NCBI GenBank assembly: GCA_041311015.1 | Contig: JBFYKG010000014.1 | Span: forward strand, 1-23,808 | DNA length: 23,808 nt | Direction: 5' to 3' | DNA from: Fluviibacter sp041311015 | GTDB taxonomy: Bacteria; Pseudomonadota; Gammaproteobacteria; Burkholderiales; Rhodocyclaceae | In this document: positions 1 through 6,945 of the stretch, in pieces | Position numbering within the stretch: position 1 is the stretch's first letter | Layout of the letters: each line of letters starts with the position of its first letter | The notes under the pieces: model-generated | The model's input: the letters and a program-made list of their open reading frames with translations, nothing else | Databases searched by the model: none | What the model was told of the DNA's origin: nothing | Translations under genes and position numbers: made by a program

Positions 1-929
1 TCAGATATCAGATTGGTACGCTTTACGTTAACGGCGGCAACGGCTCGATGGATACGGCTGCCAAGCTCGTCGAACTGAGTGATCGGTTTGCCTTGGGTCT
101 CAAAGTCATCGGTTTGCCCAAAACCATCGATAACGATCTGGAAGGTACCGATACCTCACCCGGTTTCGGTTCTGCCCTGAAGTACCTGTCGGTTTCCCTT
201 ATGGAAGCCGCGCGCGATCATTGCGCCATGGCCACCAAACCAAGTGTTTTCATCATGGAGGTGATGGGGCGGCACACGGGCTGGTTAGCCACTTGCGGCG
301 CTGTTGCACGCTTGCCGGAGGCCATAGATTCACCGCTTATTCTGTTGCCAGAAGCCCTATTTGACCCGGATCATTTTGTCGCCACCGTGCGCGACCGTGC
401 GAGCCGCAGCAACGCCATCGTCTGTGTGGTTTCCGAAGGCATCCGCACCGCAGACGGCCGTTTTTATGCGCAGCAGAACGTCGCGCAAACCTATGGCCAC
501 GAGCAACTGGGCGGCGCCGGCTTTGCCATTGCCGAACTGCTCCGCGCGCAGCTCGGCTTCAAGGTGCATGTTGCCATCCCCGATTACATGCAACGTGCAG
601 CGCGGCACCTGGCCAGCGCCACTGATATTGCTCAGGCTGAAGCTGTGGCGCGTCATGCCGTCGTGCTCGCCCAATCCGGTCAGACCGGGTTGATGGTGAA
701 TATTGTTCGGGAGTCAGACAGCCCTTACCACTGGCATTGTGGTGACATTGCGCTGAAAGAAATCGCCAACAAAGAGCGACGGCTGCCTGATGACTGGATC
801 GACCGCCAGAACTATACGTTAAGCGCTAATGCGCTTGCCTACCTTCAGCCTCTGATCGCAGGGGAGATCAGTCTGCCGTGGTCGGCGGGATTGCCGGAAT
901 ACCCGTGGGTTGAGTGGCCAGCTGTCTGA
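1..929 (+). CDS. 6-phosphofructokinase, PPi-dependent-type family (3' part)
   Basis: The reading frame is open from base 3, so the gene starts outside the window; about 308 C-terminal residues are seen. It phosphorylates fructose 6-phosphate (or works in reverse) in the cytoplasm. The visible G-G-N-G-S loop (near base 33) and the G-L-P-K-T-I-D-N-D motif (near base 112) are the phosphoryl-donor and catalytic motifs of phosphofructokinases. E-V-M-G-R-H-T-G-W follows. The Lys in P-K-T-I-D-N-D (position 124 in E. coli numbering) is typical of PPi-using enzymes. However, the loop keeps Gly at position 104, where many PPi enzymes have Asp, and has Asn instead of Asp at 103. The donor is therefore not settled by motifs alone. 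The C-terminal end (W-I-D-R-Q-N-Y, then L-P-E-Y-P-W) resembles what I recall of proteobacterial PPi-PFKs. It converges on the cytochrome gene 34 bp away. Confidence 0.88.
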   Translation, partial: RYQIGTLYVNGGNGSMDTAAKLVELSDRFALGLKVIGLPKTIDNDLEGTDTSPGFGSALKYLSVSLMEAARDHCAMATKPSVFIMEVMGRHTGWLATCGAVARLPEAIDSPLILLPEALFDPDHFVATVRDRASRSNAIVCVVSEGIRTADGRFYAQQNVAQTYGHEQLGGAGFAIAELLRAQLGFKVHVAIPDYMQRAARHLASATDIAQAEAVARHAVVLAQSGQTGLMVNIVRESDSPYHWHCGDIALKEIANKERRLPDDWIDRQNYTLSANALAYLQPLIAGEISLPWSAGLPEYPWVEWPAV

Positions 930-934
930 CAGAA

Positions 935-961
935 ACTATCGGGGAAATATTTCGCGATAGT
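935..961. terminator. Possible weak bidirectional terminator
   Basis: A 7-bp perfect inverted repeat (ACTATCG at 935-941 and CGATAGT at 955-961) with a 13-base loop lies between two convergent genes. Neither side has a clear T-tract, so it is only a candidate. Confidence 0.3.
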
Positions 962-963
962 GG

Positions 964-1401
964 TTACATCTTGCCGCTGGACTGTACCTTGAGTAGATAG
1001 GTCGTCATGTCGGTCAGCTCCGGTGAACCCCATTCCAGAGGGACATTACGCATGGGTCCCTTCATGCAGACCTGAATAACTTCATCCAGATTCATGGTGT
1101 CTACCCCAAATCGCGCCTTGCTATTCATGGCAGCGTGAGGGTACGGCTGTTTGAAGCCGGCGCCAAAGCTGGCGGCATCTGCATGACAGGAAGCGCAGGC
1201 ACGGCCGTTGGTGGAAAGCTGGGCGTCGTTGAATAGCTGTCGTCCACGATCAATGGCCGGCTTGTTGGCCGGGTACTTGGCTTTGTAGCCTGCGGGGCGC
1301 AGTACAGAGGGTTCATCCAGACGTGGCGCATTGTTCTGCCCTAGAACTGAAAGCGGTATGGCGAGCAGGGCGATCCAGAATGTTGTGCGTACTAGATTCA
1401 T
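964..1401 (-). CDS. Exported monoheme cytochrome c, SoxA-like C-terminal features
   Basis: A 145-residue protein with a Sec signal peptide at residues 1-21 (L-L-A-I-P-L-S-V-L-G-Q). One haem-binding motif, C-A-S-C-H, lies at 69-73. Downstream, I-Q-V-C-M (Cys112) and W-G-S-P-E-L-T resemble the region after the haem of SoxA proteins, where a Cys is the axial ligand; Met113 and Met117 are other possible ligands. It probably carries electrons in the periplasm, perhaps from a sulfur-oxidising enzyme. The open frame continues 51 codons upstream, but the start at 1401 is preceded by AAGGAGGT at good spacing and begins the signal peptide, so I chose it. It stands alone, divergent from a TauE/SafE permease. 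It is not the soxX or soxA of the main cluster, which are present elsewhere. The exact family is uncertain. Confidence 0.82.
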   Translation of the reverse strand: MNLVRTTFWIALLAIPLSVLGQNNAPRLDEPSVLRPAGYKAKYPANKPAIDRGRQLFNDAQLSTNGRACASCHADAASFGAGFKQPYPHAAMNSKARFGVDTMNLDEVIQVCMKGPMRNVPLEWGSPELTDMTTYLLKVQSSGKM

Positions 1402-1552
1402 ATCCGACCTCCTTGGTATCTGTACTCTACCGTAATAATCGCTCAGTATTGCATACGATTTGCAAAAGCATTGTAGTGTGATGGAGCCTGCGTTTAGGCA
1501 CTTCAGCATGATGATATACAATGCTTGATAATATTGTCGAATATGTAACAGC
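1402..1552. promoter_or_regulatory. Divergent intergenic region with paired inverted repeats
   Basis: This 151-bp AT-rich gap separates the cytochrome c gene (minus) from the permease (plus). It contains a perfect 10-bp inverted repeat, AAGCATTGTA at 1466-1475 and TACAATGCTT at 1517-1526, with centres about 51 bp apart (near five helical turns). A smaller dyad, TTGCA-N7-TGCAA, lies at 1449-1465, and ACAAT-N10-ATTGT at 1518-1537. These look like binding sites for a shared transcription factor. No -35/-10 pair is clear enough to name. Confidence 0.45.
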
Positions 1553-2296
1553 ATGCAAGAAATCTCCCTTTACATTGTGCTTCCCCTCCTGTTTTCGGCA
1601 GCACTGCTGTATTCATCAGTAGGCCATGCTGGTGCCTCAGGCTACCTCGCTGTGATGGCCCTACTGCAGGTGGCACCCGAACAGATGCGTCCGGCTGCTT
1701 TGACGCTCAATGTGCTGGTGGCGACCCTCGCTACCTACAAGTTTCTCAAGGCCGGTGCCTTCGACAAGCGTTTATTCCTTATTGCGAGTGCAGCCTCAAT
1801 TCCCGCAGCCTATTTCGGTGGTTCGTTAACGATACCAGCGTCTGTTTTCAAGCCGGTTATTGGTATGGTGCTCGTGATTTCGGCCATCAAGATCTGGTTT
1901 GATGCCCGACAGAAACGTGACTACGCCGTGGTGCCGGTGAAGGCGCCTGTGCTCTTTATCTCGGGCGGACTGCTGGGATTCCTATCAGGAGTCACGGGTG
2001 TGGGCGGGGGCATTTTTCTGAGCCCGATGCTGCTTTTTTTTAAATGGGCTCAGGTCAGAGCGATTTCGGGTATCTCTGCCGCATTCATTCTCGTTAATTC
2101 GGTTGCAGGTCTGGCTGGCGTGATGCGGACGAATCAGACATTGCCTGAGCACTTCTATCTCTGGGGGATCGCTGTGTTAGCCGGCGGCTATATCGGGTCT
2201 GAACTTGGGAGTCGACGGCTTGGCAATCATCTGATCCGGCAGATTCTGTCGGTGGTTCTACTCGTCGCAGGCGCCAAAATGATTGCTACGGCTTGA
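1553..2296 (+). CDS. TauE/SafE family sulfur-compound permease (copy 1)
   Basis: A 247-residue, very hydrophobic protein with about seven or eight membrane segments. It has the two-repeat pattern of the TauE/SafE family: S-S-V-G-H-A-G-A-S-G-Y-L near residue 21, and S-G-V-T-G-V-G-G-G near residue 145. Members move sulfur-containing organic or inorganic anions such as sulfite, sulfoacetate or thiosulfate across the inner membrane; the substrate cannot be told from sequence. The start at 1553 places the first membrane segment directly at the N-terminus as in relatives, but there is no obvious ribosome binding site. It is divergent from the cytochrome c gene and is followed 29 bp later by a DUF2798 gene, probably co-transcribed. 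It belongs to a different subgroup from the permease at 22363-23181. Confidence 0.85.
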   Translation: MQEISLYIVLPLLFSAALLYSSVGHAGASGYLAVMALLQVAPEQMRPAALTLNVLVATLATYKFLKAGAFDKRLFLIASAASIPAAYFGGSLTIPASVFKPVIGMVLVISAIKIWFDARQKRDYAVVPVKAPVLFISGGLLGFLSGVTGVGGGIFLSPMLLFFKWAQVRAISGISAAFILVNSVAGLAGVMRTNQTLPEHFYLWGIAVLAGGYIGSELGSRRLGNHLIRQILSVVLLVAGAKMIATA

Positions 2297-2325
2297 TTGG
2301 ATTTTCTGTTCTGGAGATACCGTTT

Positions 2326-2559
2326 ATGAAGAAACTACCCAGAAAATATTTTCATCTGGCTTTCAGCCTGGTCATGGGCGCAAAGATGGTACTGATCATG
2401 ACCTTCTTTATTACCCTCATCAATCTCGGCTGGCACGCGGGTTTTTTTGCGGCCTGGATGAAGGCCTACCTAGTGGCCTATCCGATTGCTGTACCGGTGA
2501 TTTATTTTCTGGCACCGCTGGCCCGACGTTTTGCATCGAAGTGGGTCGAGGCGCCCTAA
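2326..2559 (+). CDS. DUF2798 small membrane protein
   Basis: A 77-residue protein with two predicted membrane segments (about residues 10-32 and 45-64). The K-Y-F-H-L-A-F-S-L-V-M-G opening, T-L-I-N-L-G in the first segment and A-Y-P-I-A-V-P in the second resemble DUF2798 proteins; no function is known to me. I chose the ATG at 2326, preceded by a GGAGA-like site, over an in-frame TTG at 2293. It follows the TauE/SafE gene in the same direction. Its stop lies 4 bp from the stop of the convergent moeB gene. Confidence 0.7.
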   Translation: MKKLPRKYFHLAFSLVMGAKMVLIMTFFITLINLGWHAGFFAAWMKAYLVAYPIAVPVIYFLAPLARRFASKWVEAP

Positions 2560-2563
2560 TCAC

Positions 2564-3670
2564 CTAGAAGATCGTGCCGTCGATCCGGAGGTTCAGGGCA
2601 TTAAAGCCCTGTGCCTGTAAATGCAGGACAGCGGCCATGCTCCGTACACCATGCTGGCAATAAACGACCAGCGGCATCCCCGGATCAAGCTGCGACTCCA
2701 GATCATCGTTGGCGAGTAAGGTCTCGAGGGGGAGGTGGTGCGCGCCTTGTAGATGTCCGGCGGCCCACTCGTCATGGCCACGCACATCGATCAGCATGAA
2801 GGGGATGCCGGATTCGATAAGACCGTTCAGATCATTCAGCGACATCGAATCGGCAGACTGACTCATGCAGTGGGCCGGGCACGGTTCGGGGAGTTCAATC
2901 TGCGCGGGTGGTGTTGTGCAGATCGGGCAATCCGGGCGGGGTGCCATCTTGAGGGTACGGGTATCCCAGGTCCGGGCATCGGCCAACAAGAGCCTACCCG
3001 CCAGCGATTCAAGGCCGTGTTGATGGCATTGATCGTCACCGAGCGCCAGTTTGCACACTTCGATCGCTTGTATCGTCCCGATCATCCCAGCCAGCGCACC
3101 TAGGGTGCCGGCTTCGGCACAGTTGGGGATGTGCTTGGCGGGGGGCTCGGGGTAAAGGCAGCGATAACAACCGGTTTTACCGGCGTTGAAGACGGACGCC
3201 TGGCCTTCAAGCCCGAGTATGGACCCATAGACAACCGGTAAACCCAATCGTGCTGCGGCATCGTTGATGAGGTATTTGGTGGCAAAGTTGTCCGATCCGT
3301 CGACGATGATTTCGTATGGGGATAAGATGTCCAGTACGTTGCCCGCCTCCAGTCGTTGAGCGATAGGGCGTAGGTTGGTATCGCTATTGAGCGCCCGCAA
3401 GTGGCTGACAGCCGCGTCCACTTTGGTACGCCCGATATCGCCTTCCGTGAACAGCACCTGTCGCTGCAGGTTGCTTAAGGCGACTTGATCGTCGTCGATG
3501 ATGCCAATGTAACCGCCTTGACTGGAAAGACCAACGCCTGCGGCAACAAGGTAAAGCAGGGCGGGGCAACCTAGGCCACCGGCACCAACGACCAGAACAC
3601 GCGCACGGCCTAGCGATGCCTGGCCCGCAAGTCCGATTTCTGGGAGGACGGTTTGGCGGGAATAGCGCAT
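2564..3670 (-). CDS. moeB: MoaD-activating adenylyltransferase with C-terminal rhodanese domain
   Basis: A 368-residue, two-domain protein of molybdopterin synthesis. Residues 1-260 are a ThiF/MoeB/E1-like domain that adenylates the C-terminal glycine of MoaD: nucleotide loop G-A-G-G-L-G at 29-34, S-N-L-Q-R-Q at 66-71, zinc-type pairs C-x-x-C at 168-171 and 248-251, and Cys184 in P-N-C-A-E-A-G where E1-like relatives carry the catalytic Cys. Residues about 277-368 are a rhodanese domain with active-site loop Y-C-Q-H-G-V-R-S (Cys338), which can supply the sulfur for the MoaD thiocarboxylate, as in MOCS3/Uba4. There is an insertion of about seven residues near position 48 compared with E. coli MoeB. 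The rhodanese C-terminus is short and lacks the usual G-G-x-x-A-W ending. It is the last gene of the long minus-strand array, 12 bp after moeA. Confidence 0.9.
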   Translation of the reverse strand: MRYSRQTVLPEIGLAGQASLGRARVLVVGAGGLGCPALLYLVAAGVGLSSQGGYIGIIDDDQVALSNLQRQVLFTEGDIGRTKVDAAVSHLRALNSDTNLRPIAQRLEAGNVLDILSPYEIIVDGSDNFATKYLINDAAARLGLPVVYGSILGLEGQASVFNAGKTGCYRCLYPEPPAKHIPNCAEAGTLGALAGMIGTIQAIEVCKLALGDDQCHQHGLESLAGRLLLADARTWDTRTLKMAPRPDCPICTTPPAQIELPEPCPAHCMSQSADSMSLNDLNGLIESGIPFMLIDVRGHDEWAAGHLQGAHHLPLETLLANDDLESQLDPGMPLVVYCQHGVRSMAAVLHLQAQGFNALNLRIDGTIF

Positions 3671-3682
3671 ATGCCTGCCGGA

Positions 3683-4915
3683 TCAGGTCAGGAGTTCGGT
3701 CGGATAGTAGGCCACCGGATCACCGGCCTTGTGGGTGCCGGGGGCTTCTTCGAAGATGGCCCAGCCGTTGGTTTCAAGAAAAGGTGCAATCTTGAATGAT
3801 TCCTGCCCGTTCAGAACATCCAGAATCTGTTGTCCGGTCGAATCCGCATGTATGTGCGATTTGAGAAAGAGGCGCAGCGGTCCCGTCTTGACGTAGTCAC
3901 TGGTCAACTTTGCAATGCTGGGTGATTCGGGCGCCATGCCCAGGAGTTGGCGCAGCAGGGGCACCATGAAGAAGCGCAGCCCAATGGCGGTTGAAATCGG
4001 GTTACCTGGCAGGCCGAAGAAATAGCGGTTGTCGGGCAATCGGGCAAACAGCACCGGCTTTCCGGGTTTGATCGAAACCCGGTGGAATAGGATTTCGGCG
4101 CCAAACTCCTGAAGGACACCCGGAATGAAGTCCCACTTTCCTTTGGACACGGCGCCCGAACTCACGAGAATTCTGGCATCGTTCTGGCTGGCCAACAGGG
4201 TCCGGAATTTTTCTTCATCGTCTCCCACATGGCCTGCATACGAAGCCGAAAGGCCGACGGACTCAAACGCCGAGATCAGGTAAGGCGTGTTCGAGTCATA
4301 GATCTGTGATGCTTCCAACGGCGCGGTGTAGTTATCGGAGACCTCTTTGCCGGTGGTAAAGATACGGATGCCGGGTTGTGCAGCAACGCGTACCTGGTGT
4401 GTTCCGGTCGCAAAGAGCACGGCAATGTGCGATGACCGTAGGCGCGTACCGCGATGAATGAGCGTTTTGCCCGCAGGGAAATCATCGCCCGCGAAGCGCA
4501 CACTGTCGTGATGCGGTACCGGTTGGGTAAGGGTGATCTGGGTCACATTGCCCGATGTATCCATCAGGGGCGTGACGCATTCGATCGGGACCACGCTGTC
4601 CATGCCTTCGGGTATGGCGCCCCCGGTCATGACCTGGATCGCGTGGTGGGAGACCCCCTGGCCTGCCGGGTCGCCTGCGGCCTGGGCGCGCAGAACCGGT
4701 AACGTTAAGGGCTGGGCTGCCGATGACGCCGTTGTGTCGGCGGCGCGTACAGCGAACCCATCCATGTTCGAGTTATCGAAGCGTGGTAGCGCAAAGGGGG
4801 CGATGAAGTCTTCGGCCAGTACCCGGTTGAGAGCCTGATGGGTCGGTATCTGCTCACCTGGCAGCGGCATGGCTGCGTCGCGCAGAATGGCAAGCGCATC
4901 GAGATAGGGGGTCAT
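3683..4915 (-). CDS. moeA: Molybdopterin molybdenumtransferase MoeA
   Basis: A 410-residue protein of normal family length. MoeA inserts molybdate into adenylylated molybdopterin in the cytoplasm to give Mo-MPT. Recognisable blocks: F-D-N-S-N-M-D-G-F-A-V at 46-56, T-T-G-K-E at 187-191, I-Y-D-S-N at 205-209, S-S-G-A-V-S-K-G-K-W-D at 252-262, P-G-K-P at 284-287 and G-L-P-G-N-P at 301-306. The third block differs slightly from the usual S-G-G-V-S-x-G form (Gly to Ala). Its ATG overlaps the moaCB stop by 4 bp, so translation is probably coupled. It sits next to the genes acting immediately before it in the pathway. Confidence 0.95.
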   Translation of the reverse strand: MTPYLDALAILRDAAMPLPGEQIPTHQALNRVLAEDFIAPFALPRFDNSNMDGFAVRAADTTASSAAQPLTLPVLRAQAAGDPAGQGVSHHAIQVMTGGAIPEGMDSVVPIECVTPLMDTSGNVTQITLTQPVPHHDSVRFAGDDFPAGKTLIHRGTRLRSSHIAVLFATGTHQVRVAAQPGIRIFTTGKEVSDNYTAPLEASQIYDSNTPYLISAFESVGLSASYAGHVGDDEEKFRTLLASQNDARILVSSGAVSKGKWDFIPGVLQEFGAEILFHRVSIKPGKPVLFARLPDNRYFFGLPGNPISTAIGLRFFMVPLLRQLLGMAPESPSIAKLTSDYVKTGPLRLFLKSHIHADSTGQQILDVLNGQESFKIAPFLETNGWAIFEEAPGTHKAGDPVAYYPTELLT

Positions 4916-5904
4916 GACTCGATGTCCTGGATAATGGTCAGTAGATGTTTGATCAGGGGTACAAGGACATCCATGCCTTCCTTAACGGCCTTCGGGCTGC
5001 CGGGCAGGGTGATGATGAGAACGTTGCCCAGTGTTGCACCGATTGAGCGGCTGCTCCAGCTGAAAGGGGTGAAAGCGGCACCGCTGCTGCGGAGGAGTTC
5101 ACCCACACCCGGAATCAGCTTATCGGCAATGGCAGCAACGGTTTCCGGCGTACTGTCACGACCGGAGACGCCGGTACCCCCCGAAGTCATGATCAGGCGA
5201 GTCTGTCCTGCAGATTTGATGGCTCGTATCTTTTCCTGGAGCAGGGTAGGCTCGTCGGGGATCACCGTGACTGCGTGCACCCGGGCGCCGGCATCTTCCA
5301 GCAGCTGCCGAGCCACCGGGCCGGATTTGTCTTCATACACGCCTGTTGCAGCACGGTCGCTGAGTACAATCACCTCGGCAACAATGCCTTCGAGGAGCGG
5401 CCTGGGCTTTGGCATGACGCACGTACGAACCCAGTCAGGCACCAAGGCATCATCCGGGTTGAACCAGCAGCCGGATTTGCCGCCAACTTTAGCCAGGAGC
5501 CGTACATCCGTAATACGTAAGTCGGGCTCAACCATTTTGGTGAGGTCCCAGATGGTGAGCAGCGCAGCGTTAACGCCGGCCAGGGCTTCCATCTCTACGC
5601 CTGTCCTTGCGGTTGTTCGGGCCGTGCAATACACACGGATGCTGGATGAACCGGCATCAAGTTCTGTAATAACACCCACATGATCCAGCCCCATGGGGTG
5701 ACATAGAGGCATGAGCTGGCTCGCCCCTTTGGCGCCCTGGATGCCGGCGACTTCGGCCAGCATGAGGGCATCACCTTTGGGGAGCTGCCGGTCGCGAATC
5801 AATTGAAAGGCCGAGGCCCCGACATGAATGGTGCCGGTGGCGATGGCAATACGTTGGGTTGCAGGCTTGTTGCCCACGTCGATCATTGAAAAAGCTTGGG
5901 TCAT
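4912..5904 (-). CDS. moaCB: MoaC-MoaB fusion, bifunctional molybdopterin biosynthesis protein
   Basis: A 330-residue fusion. Residues 1-160 are MoaC, cyclic pyranopterin monophosphate synthase: G-A-K-G-A-S-Q-L-M-P-L-C-H-P at 57-70, T-G-V-E-M-E-A-L at 101-108, and catalytic Asp120 and Lys123 in T-I-W-D-L-T-K. Residues about 172-330 are a MoaB/MogA-type molybdopterin adenylyltransferase: V-I-V-L-S-D-R-A at 178-185, T-S-G-G-T-G-V at 240-246, D-S-T-P-E-T at 250-255, and L-P-G-S-P-K-A at 300-306. The protein would both make cPMP (with MoaA) and activate molybdopterin for MoeA. Such fusions are known in proteobacteria. It starts 18 bp after moaA and overlaps moeA by 4 bp. The ribosome binding site is weak. 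Confidence 0.94.
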   Translation of the reverse strand: MTQAFSMIDVGNKPATQRIAIATGTIHVGASAFQLIRDRQLPKGDALMLAEVAGIQGAKGASQLMPLCHPMGLDHVGVITELDAGSSSIRVYCTARTTARTGVEMEALAGVNAALLTIWDLTKMVEPDLRITDVRLLAKVGGKSGCWFNPDDALVPDWVRTCVMPKPRPLLEGIVAEVIVLSDRAATGVYEDKSGPVARQLLEDAGARVHAVTVIPDEPTLLQEKIRAIKSAGQTRLIMTSGGTGVSGRDSTPETVAAIADKLIPGVGELLRSSGAAFTPFSWSSRSIGATLGNVLIITLPGSPKAVKEGMDVLVPLIKHLLTIIQDIES

Positions 5905-5922
5905 TGGGGCAAGTGCGGGGGT

Positions 5923-6897
5923 TTAACCGCCCAGCGCAGAGAGATTCTTTGTGGCGCCAGACTGGTGGAAGTGGAGGAGATGGGTCGCACTTTTCTGCTG
6001 GAGTAGCGAGGTAACGGTTTGTTGCAATTCGCTTAGTTGCTCAGGGGATTGCAACAGGTGACGGATGTTGTGCCCGCTTTGGCCAAAGAGACACAGCCGC
6101 AGGTCACCACGTGCAGTTACCCGCAGGCGGTTGCAGGTAGAACAGAAATCCTTGGCATAGGGCGCGATGATGCCGATCTTCCCTTGATAGTCCGGATGGG
6201 AAAACTCCTGCGCCGGACCCGCACCCTGGCCTCTGGCCACCGCACACCAGCCAAGTTCACGTAAACGATCCGTAATCACCTGTGCGCCGAGATGATGCTT
6301 CGAGAAGTAGGCCCGATTGTCACCTGTTTCCATAAGTTCGATAAAACGCAGCGAGATGTTGCGGTGTCGAACGAAGGCCAGAAAATCATCCAGCTCGTGA
6401 TCATTCAATCCCTTGAGCAGCACGGTATTGATTTTGATGTCATCAAAGCCGGCAGCTTCGGCGGCGTCGATGCCGGCCAGTACACGGGGCAGGTGATCCA
6501 TTCCGGTGATGCGCTGGAAGTTGGCACGGTCCAGAGAATCTACGCTGACGTTGATGGCGCTGATACCGGCATCACGCCAGAGTTGAGCATGCTTTTCAAG
6601 CTGGTAGCCATTGGTTGTGGTCGCAAGCTTGCGGATTCCGGGGATCGCAGAGACCATCGCGGCAATCTGGGCAAAATCCTTACGGACTGTAGGCTCACCA
6701 CCTGTCAGACGAACTTTCCATAGCCCCAGGCCGGCAAAGCCCGTGACCAGGTTGCGGATTTCTTCGGGGTTGAGGAAGTGCCTCGGAGATGTCTCGACAT
6801 AACCATCGGGCAGGCAGTAGCTGCACCGGTAATTGCACACATCCGTAATGGAGAGGCGCAGGTACTGGAAAGAGCGGCCGTTGGCGTCGAGGAACAT
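5923..6897 (-). CDS. moaA: GTP 3',8-cyclase MoaA (radical SAM)
   Basis: A 324-residue enzyme for the first step of molybdenum cofactor synthesis: SAM-dependent cyclisation of GTP. The N-terminal [4Fe-4S] cluster motif is C-N-Y-R-C-S-Y-C at 21-28, G-G-E-P at 66-69 helps bind SAM, and the second cluster uses Cys252, Cys255 and Cys269 (F-C-S-T-C-N-R-L-R-V-T to L-C-L-F-G). The protein ends in Gly-Gly, as active MoaA proteins do. It lies 35 bp downstream of the exported hydrolase gene and 18 bp before moaCB. No strong ribosome binding site is visible (the upstream bases are C-rich). Confidence 0.97.
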   Translation of the reverse strand: MFLDANGRSFQYLRLSITDVCNYRCSYCLPDGYVETSPRHFLNPEEIRNLVTGFAGLGLWKVRLTGGEPTVRKDFAQIAAMVSAIPGIRKLATTTNGYQLEKHAQLWRDAGISAINVSVDSLDRANFQRITGMDHLPRVLAGIDAAEAAGFDDIKINTVLLKGLNDHELDDFLAFVRHRNISLRFIELMETGDNRAYFSKHHLGAQVITDRLRELGWCAVARGQGAGPAQEFSHPDYQGKIGIIAPYAKDFCSTCNRLRVTARGDLRLCLFGQSGHNIRHLLQSPEQLSELQQTVTSLLQQKSATHLLHFHQSGATKNLSALGG

Positions 6898-6924
6898 GGG
6901 GGTCGTGTGATCTGGCTTAAAATT

Positions 6925-6945
6925 GGCGCAGCTTAGCTGCCCGCC
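6925..6945 (-). terminator. Terminator-like hairpin at the end of the hydrolase gene
   Basis: On the minus strand, GCAGC and GCTGC pair across the TAA stop codon, extended by GGC with GCC around a 2-base bulge. The hairpin is followed by AATTTTAAG. It lies between the sox part and the moa/moe part of the array. The T-run is short, so it could be a partial terminator, an RNA-processing site, or chance. Confidence 0.35.

Noticed and set aside
964..1401. Assigning this cytochrome as SoxX
   Set aside because: A true SoxX with the L-M-P-R-A-G axial region is at 11065-11733, and this protein lacks that region.
1402..1554. Extended N-terminus (51 more residues) for the cytochrome c
   Set aside because: The extension has no family features, crosses the promoter region, and would bury the signal peptide; a strong ribosome binding site precedes the start at 1401.
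4838..5683. Long open frame opposite moaCB
   Set aside because: It lies fully antisense to a gene with clear MoaC and MoaB motifs, and its translation is Ser/Arg/Thr-rich with no recognisable domain. Such frames are common in GC-rich DNA.
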